Part shown: one piece after another, positions 25,684 through 34,324 of the stretch
Position numbering within the stretch: the first letter of the stretch is position 1
Layout: every line of letters starts with the position of its first letter
Origin: CAZSVI01 sp964610205
GTDB lineage: Bacteria > Bacillota > Clostridia > DSM-8532
Direction of reading: 5' to 3'
Length of the DNA: 39,995 nt
Assembly: GCA_964610205.1 (NCBI GenBank)
Contig: CAZSVI010000015.1
Coordinates: forward strand, 1 to 39,995
The notes under the pieces: model-generated
What the model was told of the DNA's origin: nothing
The model's input: the letters and a program-made list of their open reading frames with translations, nothing else
Database searches by the model: none
Translations under genes and position numbers: made by a program

Positions 25684-25832
25684 ATGGTAATATAGTCCCT
25701 TAATATTCTGATAAATTTTGAATTTGATTTTGGTCTGTTTTTGGTTTGATTTGGTATACATAAATCAACAGATGACGTAAAGAATATATATGGACAGACA
25801 AAAACAGTGTTACAAAACATCAGGGGGATTGT

Positions 25833-26015
25833 ATGATAACGGATTTGATGTGGAAAATGTTTCTAAGCACAGGTAATATTGAGTATTTTATGCAATATAG
25901 AGATATTAAAGAGAGAAATTTCGACTTTTATTCAGATGCAGGGCAGAAGAATGTATTGGATGGTGGGAAATGGCGTACGTCAAAACAAAAGGAATGGTTA
26001 TCCGGGAAACAATAA
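25833..26015 (+). CDS. yqzL: YqzL family small protein
   Basis: This 60-residue protein has the short YqzL signature W-K-M-F-x-x-T-G-N-I-E followed by a Y-x-x-Y segment, and it lies immediately before recO, where yqzL sits in Bacillus. Its function is unknown. The last 46 bases overlap the recO coding region in another frame, and the C-terminal 20 residues or so look unconserved, so the gene may have extended into recO by loss of an earlier stop. GGGGGA precedes ATG 25833. Confidence 0.75.
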   Translation: MITDLMWKMFLSTGNIEYFMQYRDIKERNFDFYSDAGQKNVLDGGKWRTSKQKEWLSGKQ

Positions 26016-26719
26016 CCGGTGACTATGATAAAATAATAACGGTAATTACCCATGATTATGGAAAAATATCGGTTTCAGCTAAAGGAGCCCGCCGAAGCGG
26101 CAATCATTTTTCAGCCGGAACTCAGATTTTTTGCTATTGTGACTGGATATTATACAAAGGTAAAAGTACATATATTCTTAATTCATGTGATATTATAACG
26201 TCATTTTATCAAATAAGGGAGGATCTTACCCTTCTTGCCTATGCAGCCTATATGCTGGATATAATTCGGGATACAACCTATGAAAACCAACAGGCAAACG
26301 AACCGTTAACCTTATTGCTGCATGCAATGAACGCACTTATACAGAAGGGCAGAAGTCCGGAATTAGTCATTCGAATTTTTTCATTGAAAATTGTACAAAT
26401 CATGGGATACACTCCGTTCATATCAGGCTGCTGTCGTTGCGGAACAAAAGAAATTGAGAATATTTCTTTCAGTTTTGATTTTTGTGGTTTCATATGTGAA
26501 AAATGTGGGAAAGAATCGCATAACAGCATCCATATTGAGACAGGAACCGCCAAAGCGATTGTTTATGTAATATGTGCAGAAATCCGTCAGGCTTTTACAT
26601 TTGAGCTTTCTCAGGATGTTTTAAAGAATTTTTCAGATGTTGTCGACAAATATATAAGCGATCGTTTGGAACGAAAATATTGCAAACTGTCGTTTTTGGA
26701 AGAAATTTTAGGAGAATAG
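25970..26719 (+). CDS. recO: DNA repair protein RecO
   Basis: RecO mediates loading of RecA in the RecFOR pathway and anneals single strands. The 249-residue protein begins with the typical N-terminal OB fold (T-K-G-M-V-I-R, D-K-I-I-T-V, K-I-S-V-S-A-K-G-A-R-R) and has a helical domain carrying a zinc site: C154/C157 and C176/C179 in C-C-R-C-G ... C-E-K-C-G. The start is ATG 25970 behind GGTGGG, within the 3' end of yqzL, so translation is coupled. RecR and RecF are not in the window. Confidence 0.94.
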   Translation: MAYVKTKGMVIRETITGDYDKIITVITHDYGKISVSAKGARRSGNHFSAGTQIFCYCDWILYKGKSTYILNSCDIITSFYQIREDLTLLAYAAYMLDIIRDTTYENQQANEPLTLLLHAMNALIQKGRSPELVIRIFSLKIVQIMGYTPFISGCCRCGTKEIENISFSFDFCGFICEKCGKESHNSIHIETGTAKAIVYVICAEIRQAFTFELSQDVLKNFSDVVDKYISDRLERKYCKLSFLEEILGE

Positions 26720-26742
26720 CCGGCAAAGTGAAGGTGAAGAAA

Positions 26743-27015
26743 ATGCGACATATTTTCTCTTCGGGAGAGAGGCTGTACAATGAGAACATAAAGGAACTGA
26801 TGGAGGGAAAATTAATAGCCGAACATCTGGACTATGAAGATATTGAAAAGGATACGGAATTTGTATGTTATGGTGAAATCAGCGGTAAAAATGTAATAGT
26901 CCGTTTTGTTTTGGAGCAGGAAGATATTAAAAAGGTTATATTCAAGAAAACGTTAAATATTCTTATGCAATCGGATATTTTCCATAGCCAATGGAAAAAC
27001 TACACTATTGATTAG
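26743..27015 (+). CDS. Hypothetical protein, 90 residues
   Basis: I do not recognise this gene. The product is mixed alpha/beta with charged helices, no membrane segment, no signal peptide, a single Cys and the segment F-V-C-Y-G-E-I-S-G in the middle. ATG 26743 follows AAGGTG by six bases, which favours it over a longer TTG-started reading that would run back into recO. It lies 23 bases after recO and is probably cotranscribed with it. A perfect inverted repeat follows its stop at once. Confidence 0.65.
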   Translation: MRHIFSSGERLYNENIKELMEGKLIAEHLDYEDIEKDTEFVCYGEISGKNVIVRFVLEQEDIKKVIFKKTLNILMQSDIFHSQWKNYTID

Positions 27016-27016
27016 G

Positions 27017-27045
27017 CGTTACTGTTCAAACACTGAACAGTAACG
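27017..27045. repeat. Perfect 12-bp inverted repeat after the recO operon
   Basis: CGTTACTGTTCA (27017-27028) and TGAACAGTAACG (27034-27045) surround the loop AACAC. There is no T-run on either strand, so it is an unusual terminator at best; it could be a protein-binding dyad or a processing hairpin. Its right arm and loop edge (CACTGAACAGTAAC) also occur at 22521-22534. Confidence 0.6.
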
Positions 27046-27322
27046 AACAAAGCAGCATCGCCATATAGTTTAATTTTCACGGCAAATTCATGTGTTGGAC
27101 GGCGAACACGGAACAAAATATATTTTTTATATACGACACACCGCCGGAATCAAACAAGCAGGGACATTACTCATTATCAAAAGATTCATGCCAATGAAAA
27201 ACATGCAATGCAAAGGATAAAATCCGGATTGAACGGTTTCTTTTCGCAAATCAGTGTTAATGCAGGTAAATTTTGGGGAAAATATGTAATAATACTGTTT
27301 TGCCGGCGAAGGCGGGTAACAG
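27046..27322. other. Intergenic region before the helicase fusion; no gene seen
   Basis: Together with the inverted repeat this makes a 307-base gap. It is AT-rich with scattered stops in all frames. I see no RNA gene and no clear promoter, although the AT-rich TATGTAATAATACTG near 27283-27297 could contain a -10 element. GAAGGCGGG just before 27323 serves as ribosome binding site. Confidence 0.4.
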
Positions 27323-30300
27323 ATGGAAAAAGGAAAAAATATGGACTCCATCGTTTTTTTTGATACCGAAATTGACCCCAATACCTGTAAAATACTTGAT
27401 ATCGGGTGTGTCAAGGAGGATGGCGCGTTATTCCACTCCAACTCCATCTCCGGTTTCATTCAGTTTCTGAATGGATCACGGTTTGTTTGCGGTCACAATA
27501 TTTTTCATCACGATTTAAAATATGTCCATCACGCGATAGATGACACCGGTATCAGTTGTTATATCGATACCTTGTTCTTTTCTCCTCTTTTGTTTCCGGC
27601 CAGGCCTTATCACAGATTGTTAAAGGATGATAAACTGCAGACCGAAGATGTCAATAATCCACTGAATGATTCCATGAAGGCACGGGATCTGTTTTTTGAC
27701 GAAGTGAACGCATTCATGCAGGCGGACAAGCAGTCTAAACAAATATACTTTTCCCTGTTGAAGGACAAAATAGAGTTCCGTTCGTTTTTTGATTTTCTTG
27801 GGTTTTCAGAAAAAACGGATAATGTGGAAGAGGTCATTCGCGAAAAGTTTCAGGCGTTACTCTGTGTAAATGCCGATCTTTCAGGCATAATCCGGGAACA
27901 CCCGGTTGAATTGGCATATTGTCTTGCTTTAATCCACGCAGGAAGCCGATACTCGATAACTCCGCCGTGGGTGCTGAAATCCTTTCCGGCAGTGGAGCGG
28001 ATTATGTTTTTACTGAAAAGCAATCCTTGCTTGTCAGGCTGCGCATACTGCAACGAAGCGCTGGATATTTATAAAGGTCTGAAGCGTTTTTTCGGATTTG
28101 ATTCCTACCGGACATACGCAGGCGAGCCCTTGCAGGAGAGGGCAGTCGGCGCAGCCGTTGCAGGAAAATCCCTGCTGGCCGTATTTCCTACCGGCGGCGG
28201 AAAATCTATTACCTTTCAGGTGCCGGCGCTGATGAACGGAATCAATGCAAAGGGGCTGACCGTGGTTATTTCACCACTTCAGTCCTTGATGAAGGATCAG
28301 GTGGATAATCTGGAAAAAGCCGGAATTACCGAAGCGGTTACCGTCAACGGTCTGCTGGACCCGATTGAAAGGGCGAAATCGTTGGAAAGGGTGGAGAACG
28401 GATCCGCATCCATTCTGTATATCTCGCCGGAATCTTTGCGTTCCAGAACGATTGAGCATCTGCTGCTGGGAAGGAACGTCGTCCGATTTGTCATTGATGA
28501 GGCCCATTGTTTTTCATCCTGGGGGCAGGATTTCCGCGTGGATTATTTATACATCGGTGATTTTATCAAATCCCTTCAGGAAAAGAAAAACCTTGCGGAA
28601 AGAATTCCTGTTTCCTGCTTTACTGCCACCGCAAAACAGATGGTCATTGAAGATATACAGGAATATTTCAGGGGAAAACTGAATCTTGAACTGGAGGTTT
28701 ACCGTTCGGATGCATCCAGGACCAATCTTCATTACCAGGTCATCATGAAAGAGGATGATGAAGAGAAATACAATACGGTAAGAGATTTATTGAACGAACG
28801 GCATTGTCCGGCGATTGTTTATGTTTCACGAACCCGGAAAGCATATGCCCTGGCTCAAAGATTAACGGAAGACGGGTATGCGGCGAGACCGTACCACGGG
28901 AAAATGGACAAGCAGGAGAAAAGCCTGAACCAGGATGCCTTTATGAAAGGCGAGGTTCAAATCATGGTGGCGACATCCGCTTTCGGGATGGGAGTGGACA
29001 AGAAGGATGTCGGTATGGTGATCCATTATGAAATCTCCGATTCCCTTGAAAACTATGTACAGGAAGCGGGCAGGGCGGGAAGGGACGAGACCGTCTCCGC
29101 CGATTGCTATGTGTTGTTCAACGATGAAGATTTAAACAAGCACTTTATTCTTTTGAATCAGACCAAACTGAGCATCCGCGAAATCCGGCAGGTATGGAAG
29201 GCCATCAGGGATATTACCCGTTTTCGTTCAAAGGTATCCCAATCCGCTTTGGAAATCGCAAGGAAGGCCGGCTGGGATGACAGTTTCGGAGAAATTGAAT
29301 CAAGAGTTAAAGCAGCGATTTCCGCGCTGGAGGAAGCAGGCTACATCAAACGGGGGCAGAACATGCCCAGAATATTTGCGGACAGCATTCTTGCGAGAAA
29401 TGCCTGGGAAGCAACCCAAAAAATATACTCCTCCGCCAGGCTGAATGACAAACAAAAGAAGCAGGCTGCAAGAATTATCACGAAGCTGTTTTCCTGTAAA
29501 AGCAGAATCCGGTCCTCCGATGACGGTGCGGAATCCAGGGTGGACTATATTTCGGATACCCTCGGTATGGACAAGGCGGAAGTCATAGAAATTGTGAATT
29601 TTCTTCGGGAGGAGCGCATTTTAGCCGATACGAAAGATTTATCGGCCTTTATGAGGAAAAAAGAGAGCGCAAACCATTCACTGGGCATATTCCACTCCTA
29701 CAGCCGGATAGAAGGTTTTCTGAAGACTGCGCTGACGGACGGGGAAAAAATATACCACATCAAGGAACTGAATGAAGAAGCCCAGGAAGCGGGTTGTACG
29801 GATGTTACTCCCTACAGGATCAAAACGATTTTGAATTTCTGGGCGATAAAAAACTGGATAAAGCGTCAGAACACAGATAAGGATCATGTTGCAATACTTC
29901 CGCTTTATACAAGGGAAGGCTTTGAAAAAAAGCTGATAAAGCGCAATGATTTGGCGAAATTCATACTAGAGTACCTGTATGGAAACATCCAAATTCCACC
30001 CGGGGAGGAAAACAGGGAAGAGATACGGGTTGAGTTTTCCGTTCTTGAGCTGAAGGAGGAATTTGAAAGAAGAATTACTTTATTTCAAACAAAGATTACC
30101 GCGGATGATGTGGAAGACGCCCTTTTCTTTTTATCCAAAATTGAAGCGATAAAAATAGAAGGAGGGTTTATGGTCATCTATAACGCCATGTCGATTGAAC
30201 GCGTCGAGCAGGATCATAAGAAACGGTATAAAGAAAAAGATTATCAAAAGCTGGAGCAATATTATGAAAACAAAGTTCAGCAGATTCACATTGTCGGAGA

Positions 30301-32128
30301 ATACGCAAAGAAAATGATCGGTGATTATAAGGATGCGCTTCAATTTGTCGATGATTATTTTCAACTGAACTACTCTTCTTTTTTGAACAAATATTTCAAG
30401 GGCAGCAGGAAAAATGAAATAAAAAGGAATATAACGCCCACCAAGTTCATGCAGCTTTTTGGAGAGCTTTCACCGGCCCAGCTGAAAATTATCAATGATA
30501 GGAAATCCAAATATATTGTTGTCGCAGCAGGACCCGGCAGCGGCAAAACAAGGATCCTGGTCCACAAGCTCGCATCCCTGGTTCTGATGGAAGACGTCAA
30601 GTCCGATCAGATGCTGATGGTAACGTTCTCAAGGTCCGCGGCAACTGAATTCAAAAAACGCTTGTTGAAGCTCATCGGGAACGCGGCCAATTTTATCGAA
30701 ATCAAAACCTTTCATTCCTACTGCTTTGATTTATTAGGCAGGATAGGCACCCTTGAAAAATCGGATAAAATCATCCGGGAGACAGTGAGACAAATAACCA
30801 ACGGGGGAACCGGTAAAATTACAAAATCCGTACTGGTCATTGATGAAGCCCAGGATATGGATGCTGATGAATTTGCCCTTATCAATGCCCTGATGGAGCA
30901 TAATGAAGATATGCGTGTGGTTGCGGTGGAGGATGATGACCAGAACATATACGAATTCAGGGGTTCAAGCCCGGAATACCTGTTGAAATTGATTCGGGAA
31001 AAAGGAGCGGTTCTGTATGAACTTGTTGAAAACTACAGGAGTAAAAGCAATCTTGTGGATTTCTCCAATCAATTTGCGCAAAGAATATCCGCGCGTTTGA
31101 AAACCACACCCATTCTCGCCGTACAGGGCGATTGCGGAAAAATCAAAATCATCCGGCATAAAAACGGCAATCTCATTAGGCCTGTCGCAGACGGCATACT
31201 TTCCGAAGGCCTTGCCGGCACAACCTGCGTTTTGACGAAATCGAATGACGAAGCTTTGCAAATCACAGGACTTCTGGTGAAAAACGGTTTGCAGGCAAAG
31301 CTTATTCAAACCAATGAAGAATTCAGCTTGCAGAATCTTGTGGAAGTTCGTTTTTTCCTGAACAGAATCAAACGGGAAGAACAAACCGGAATGATTGACA
31401 ATGATGTTTGGGAAGACGCGAAAAGTGAATTGAAGGATAAATACAGCGCCAGCATGAATCTGGAGGTTTGTCTTACCCTGATGAAGAATTTTGAGGCAGT
31501 TAATCCGAAAAACAAATTCAAAACCGATTTCGAGATTTTTATCCGCGAGTCAAAGCTGGAAGATTTCTTTGAAGAAAAGCTGGAAACCGTTTTTGTTTCC
31601 ACGATGCACAAAGCAAAAGGAAGGGAGTTCGATAATGTATTTCTGATGCTGGATCGATTTTACATGAAAGGCGATGCGGATTTCCGTTTGCTGTACGTCG
31701 CCATGACAAGAGCGAGAAAAAGCCTGATAATTCATTATAACGGAAATTACCTTGATTTTATAAAAACGGAGGGGCTTGACAGAAGCTATGACGCGACAGT
31801 TTACCAACCGCCCTGCCAGTTGGCGATGAAGCTGTTATACAGGGATGTATGGCTCGATTTTTTTCAGTCCTGCCAGGATTTGATTTCCAATTTGAAGGGC
31901 GGAGACGATCTGCTTGTCGACGGCAGATGGTGCTGTAACGAAGAAGGTTATAAGGTACTGAAGTTTTCCAGACAGGGTATGAATAAAATCGATTCGGTCA
32001 GACAAAACGGTTATGTGCCGACAAAGGCAAAAGTCAGTTTTCTTGTGTACTGGAAAAAAGAAAACGGTGAGAACGAAATGGTAATTATTCTGCCCGAGCT
32101 TTACTTTGATAAACAGGATTCCGATTGA
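27323..32128 (+). CDS. Exonuclease-RecQ-UvrD triple-domain DNA helicase fusion
   Basis: This single 1601-residue reading frame joins three enzyme modules. Residues 8-125 resemble a DEDD 3'-5' exonuclease (F-F-D-T-E at 12-16, G-H-N at 57-59, H-D at 63-64), but Asn111 takes the place of the third-motif His before D116. A C-x3-C-x2-C cluster (C236, C240, C243) precedes a RecQ-type SF2 helicase: Q-E-R-A, F-P-T-G-G-G-K-S (288-295), D-E-A-H (392-395), Q-E-A-G-R-A-G-R-D (580-588). The usual RecQ zinc-binding Cys set is missing after it, and long helical winged-helix-like segments follow (620-960). Residues 1048-1480 are a UvrD/SF1 helicase: A-G-P-G-S-G-K-T, D-E-A-Q-D (1174-1178), S-T-M-H-K-A-K-G and Y-V-A-M-T-R-A-R. 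Start 27323 has GGCGGG; ATG 27341 is an alternative. It stands alone. Confidence 0.85.
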   Translation: MEKGKNMDSIVFFDTEIDPNTCKILDIGCVKEDGALFHSNSISGFIQFLNGSRFVCGHNIFHHDLKYVHHAIDDTGISCYIDTLFFSPLLFPARPYHRLLKDDKLQTEDVNNPLNDSMKARDLFFDEVNAFMQADKQSKQIYFSLLKDKIEFRSFFDFLGFSEKTDNVEEVIREKFQALLCVNADLSGIIREHPVELAYCLALIHAGSRYSITPPWVLKSFPAVERIMFLLKSNPCLSGCAYCNEALDIYKGLKRFFGFDSYRTYAGEPLQERAVGAAVAGKSLLAVFPTGGGKSITFQVPALMNGINAKGLTVVISPLQSLMKDQVDNLEKAGITEAVTVNGLLDPIERAKSLERVENGSASILYISPESLRSRTIEHLLLGRNVVRFVIDEAHCFSSWGQDFRVDYLYIGDFIKSLQEKKNLAERIPVSCFTATAKQMVIEDIQEYFRGKLNLELEVYRSDASRTNLHYQVIMKEDDEEKYNTVRDLLNERHCPAIVYVSRTRKAYALAQRLTEDGYAARPYHGKMDKQEKSLNQDAFMKGEVQIMVATSAFGMGVDKKDVGMVIHYEISDSLENYVQEAGRAGRDETVSADCYVLFNDEDLNKHFILLNQTKLSIREIRQVWKAIRDITRFRSKVSQSALEIARKAGWDDSFGEIESRVKAAISALEEAGYIKRGQNMPRIFADSILARNAWEATQKIYSSARLNDKQKKQAARIITKLFSCKSRIRSSDDGAESRVDYISDTLGMDKAEVIEIVNFLREERILADTKDLSAFMRKKESANHSLGIFHSYSRIEGFLKTALTDGEKIYHIKELNEEAQEAGCTDVTPYRIKTILNFWAIKNWIKRQNTDKDHVAILPLYTREGFEKKLIKRNDLAKFILEYLYGNIQIPPGEENREEIRVEFSVLELKEEFERRITLFQTKITADDVEDALFFLSKIEAIKIEGGFMVIYNAMSIERVEQDHKKRYKEKDYQKLEQYYENKVQQIHIVGEYAKKMIGDYKDALQFVDDYFQLNYSSFLNKYFKGSRKNEIKRNITPTKFMQLFGELSPAQLKIINDRKSKYIVVAAGPGSGKTRILVHKLASLVLMEDVKSDQMLMVTFSRSAATEFKKRLLKLIGNAANFIEIKTFHSYCFDLLGRIGTLEKSDKIIRETVRQITNGGTGKITKSVLVIDEAQDMDADEFALINALMEHNEDMRVVAVEDDDQNIYEFRGSSPEYLLKLIREKGAVLYELVENYRSKSNLVDFSNQFAQRISARLKTTPILAVQGDCGKIKIIRHKNGNLIRPVADGILSEGLAGTTCVLTKSNDEALQITGLLVKNGLQAKLIQTNEEFSLQNLVEVRFFLNRIKREEQTGMIDNDVWEDAKSELKDKYSASMNLEVCLTLMKNFEAVNPKNKFKTDFEIFIRESKLEDFFEEKLETVFVSTMHKAKGREFDNVFLMLDRFYMKGDADFRLLYVAMTRARKSLIIHYNGNYLDFIKTEGLDRSYDATVYQPPCQLAMKLLYRDVWLDFFQSCQDLISNLKGGDDLLVDGRWCCNEEGYKVLKFSRQGMNKIDSVRQNGYVPTKAKVSFLVYWKKENGENEMVIILPELYFDKQDSD

Positions 32129-32393
32129 AGAGTTCCTGCTGGATATAAAACTTATATTCGATAAAGGGAGAAAAGTAATCTCTACAGAGAAAAAGATCCG
32201 GCTAAGTGATATTTCTTAAAAGATGAGTATGTGTTACTGCGTATACATCCTGGTTTCCGTGAAGCAGTAATCTCCATGTATCGGGCGCGGGTAAAGGGTT
32301 CAATGCAGGGAAATACAAATCATTTCAGCCTATAGCCCGGTTGTGCATTTTTTTTGCGTGTTTTTCGGGCTGTGAAACACGGCATTCCATCCC
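32129..32393. other. Gap between the helicase fusion and the gltX promoter
   Basis: No gene is seen. TTACTGC (32234-32240) and GCAGTAA (32264-32270) form a 7-bp stem with a long loop. Near 32335-32371 an AGCCCG/CGGGCT stem encloses T-runs; neither is a clean terminator for the helicase gene. Confidence 0.35.
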
Positions 32394-32422
32394 TTGAAAG
32401 GCGGAGGCTTATCTGCTATAAT
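32394..32422 (+). promoter_or_regulatory. Sigma-A promoter of gltX
   Basis: TTGAAA (32394-32399), a 17-base spacer and a perfect TATAAT (32417-32422). The start would be near 32429, leaving a leader of about 70 bases containing an 8-bp hairpin (GGAACAGA 32441-32448 with TCTGTTCC 32457-32464). No T-box features are seen. Confidence 0.8.
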
Positions 32423-32497
32423 GTCTGTACCATGCCTGTTGGAACAGAATGGATACTCTGTTCCGGGGGAGGAATTAATTACGTCAGGAGAATCATT

Positions 32498-33973
32498 ATG
32501 GCTTCAGTTGTCCGTACCCGTTATGCCCCCAGCCCCACCGGCTATATTCATATCGGCAATCTTCGCTCTGCTTTGTATGAGTATTTAATTGCCCGTGTTC
32601 ACGGCGGCAAGTTTGTGCTTCGCATAGAAGACACCGATCAGGAACGTATGGTGGAAGGCGCGCTGGAGGTTATTTATCGCACGATCGAAATATGCGGTCT
32701 GCATTATGACGAAGGGCCGGATATTGGAGGCCTTTACGCACCCTACGTCCAGAGTCGTAGAAAACATTTGTATCGGCCCTATGCGGAGGGACTGGTGAAA
32801 AAAGGACATGCCTATTATTGCTTCTGCACCAGGGAAAGGCTGGATAGTCTGCGCGATGAATATGAAGCAAAAGGCCAGGCTTTCCAGTATGATCGTCATT
32901 GCCTAGGCTTGAAACAGGAGGAAGTTGAAGCCCGTTTATCCGCGGGGGATCCTTACGTTATCCGGCAGAAAATACCCAGAGAGGGAACCACCACGTTCCA
33001 CGACGCGGTTTATGGGGATATCATGGTGGAGAACAGCGGCCTGGAGGATCAGATTCTCCTGAAGTCTGATGGCTTCCCCACATATAATTTCGCCAATGTG
33101 GTGGACGACCACCTAATGAACATCACCCATGTTGTTCGCGGCAGCGAGTATCTGTCTTCGACACCGAAATACAATCTGCTGTATGAGGCTTTCGGATGGG
33201 ATATTCCAACCTATGTTCATCTGCCGCTGATCGTAAAGCCGGATGGGACAAAAATATCAAAGCGCAAGGGAGATGCCACCTTCGAAGACCTTATACGGGA
33301 GGGATATCTTGTGGAGGCTGTTTTGAATTATATTGCCCTGCTGGGATGGTCCCCGGAGTCCAATCAGGAAATATTCAGTCTTTCCGATCTGGAAAAGTGT
33401 TTTTCCATCCACCGTATCAGCAAATCGCCTTCAGTTTTTGACATGGCCAAGCTGCGCTGGTTCAATGGTGAGTATATCCGTGCCATAACGCCCGAGATTT
33501 TTCATGAAATGGCGCTTCCGTGGATTAGGAAAGGGCTGTCTGTCAGCCTGCCAACTCTTTCCATTGCTCATATGATTCAGCCACGTACCGAGGTACTGTC
33601 GGAAATTCCGGAGAAGCTTGGTTTTCTTAATGAACTGAAAGAATATGATTTGAATATTTATGTGCATAAAAAGATGAAAACCACCCTGGAAAATTCCCTG
33701 GAGAACCTGAAGGCGGCGCTTCCCGTTTTGGAAGGGTTGTCAGACTGGTCCATAACAGGTCTGCATGACGCCTTGTTAAATCTTGCGACAGAACGGGGAG
33801 TTAAAAACGGACAGATGCTCTGGCCTGTCCGGACCGCTGTGTCCGGTGAGCCGATTACACCGGGAGGAGCCATGGAAATTGCGGATATCCTGGGAAAAGA
33901 GGAGACGCTGCGGCGGATCCGTGTCGGTGTTGAACGGCTGTCGGTAAAAGTGAGCAGTTATAATGAAGGGTAA
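32498..33973 (+). CDS. gltX: Glutamyl-tRNA synthetase
   Basis: This class I synthetase charges tRNA-Glu and, in organisms using GatCAB, also tRNA-Gln. The 491-residue protein starts with V-R-T-R-Y-A-P-S-P-T-G and carries the H-I-G-N form of the HIGH motif (18-21) and K-I-S-K-R (252-256) as KMSKS. An all-helical anticodon-binding domain occupies the C-terminal third. The start is ATG 32498 behind CAGGAG (32485-32490); earlier in-frame starts would lie upstream of or within the promoter. It is transcribed alone toward the tRNA-Glu gene on the opposite strand. Confidence 0.96.
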   Translation: MASVVRTRYAPSPTGYIHIGNLRSALYEYLIARVHGGKFVLRIEDTDQERMVEGALEVIYRTIEICGLHYDEGPDIGGLYAPYVQSRRKHLYRPYAEGLVKKGHAYYCFCTRERLDSLRDEYEAKGQAFQYDRHCLGLKQEEVEARLSAGDPYVIRQKIPREGTTTFHDAVYGDIMVENSGLEDQILLKSDGFPTYNFANVVDDHLMNITHVVRGSEYLSSTPKYNLLYEAFGWDIPTYVHLPLIVKPDGTKISKRKGDATFEDLIREGYLVEAVLNYIALLGWSPESNQEIFSLSDLEKCFSIHRISKSPSVFDMAKLRWFNGEYIRAITPEIFHEMALPWIRKGLSVSLPTLSIAHMIQPRTEVLSEIPEKLGFLNELKEYDLNIYVHKKMKTTLENSLENLKAALPVLEGLSDWSITGLHDALLNLATERGVKNGQMLWPVRTAVSGEPITPGGAMEIADILGKEETLRRIRVGVERLSVKVSSYNEG

Positions 33974-33992
33974 GGAAAAGCAACGGTAATAT

Positions 33993-34024
33993 AAAGCCGG
34001 AGACAGATATCTGTCTCCGGCTTT
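33993..34024. terminator. Bidirectional terminator shared by gltX and tRNA-Glu
   Basis: A perfect 14-bp stem (33993-34006 with 34011-34024) with loop ATAT lies between the ends of gltX and the minus-strand tRNA gene. The stem ends in TTT on each strand, so it can stop transcription from both sides. Confidence 0.8.
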
Positions 34025-34025
34025 C

Positions 34026-34100
34026 TGGTGACCCCAAGGGGATTCGAACCCCTGTAGCCGCCGTGAGAGGGCGGCGTCTTAACCGCTTGACCATGGGGCC
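34026..34100 (-). tRNA. tRNA-Glu (anticodon CTC)
   Basis: The minus strand folds into a complete 75-base cloverleaf. The acceptor stem is GGCCCCA with TGGGGTC, the anticodon stem CCGCC/GGCGG closes the loop CTCTCAC (anticodon CTC at loop positions 3-5), and the T arm is CAGGGG-TTCGAAT-CCCCTT-like. The discriminator is A and CCA is encoded. It reads GAG codons. It has its own promoter on the minus strand and faces gltX, whose product charges it. Confidence 0.96.
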
Positions 34101-34135
34101 CTGCTTTTTAGTAAGATTTCCTCTGAGCAAGTTTT

Positions 34136-34164
34136 ATTTTACCGATCTTTAAGGAGAAAGTCAA
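34136..34164 (-). promoter_or_regulatory. Promoter of tRNA-Glu
   Basis: On the minus strand TTGACT (34164-34159), a 17-base spacer and TAAAAT (34141-34136) lie about 35 bases upstream of the tRNA 5' end. This is a near-consensus sigma-A promoter. Confidence 0.8.
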
Positions 34165-34244
34165 TAGGTTTTAGGCGCGTCGTGACTGTTATTAATTGTC
34201 AACTGACGGCTATCAACTGAGGTGTTTAAAAATTTCATTTGCTC

Positions 34245-34273
34245 TTGTTTTCTTTAACTGGTTGTGTTAAAAT
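34245..34273 (+). promoter_or_regulatory. Promoter of secG
   Basis: TTGTTT (34245-34250), a 17-base spacer and TAAAAT (34268-34273), about 50 bases before the secG start. Confidence 0.65.
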
Positions 34274-34324
34274 GATAAGCGCTGGATTTAAAGTTGGAAA
34301 AACGTATTATTTGGAGGTTATACA

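Noticed and set aside
30131..31807. Antisense frames inside the helicase fusion
   Set aside because: They are low-complexity, hydrophobic or Ser-rich shadows of the coding strand without start signals.
32354..32497. Possible N-terminal extension of gltX
   Set aside because: The extension would contain the promoter -35 and -10 boxes, and the conserved protein begins at ATG 32498 with a good ribosome binding site.
32423..32497. T-box riboswitch before gltX
   Set aside because: The leader from the predicted start is only about 70 bases, with one small hairpin and no T-box consensus or terminator.
33855..34130. A 91-codon minus-strand reading frame spanning the tRNA-Glu gene
   Set aside because: It is the well-known spurious frame created by tRNA sequence; the tRNA cloverleaf is complete and the peptide has no family features.
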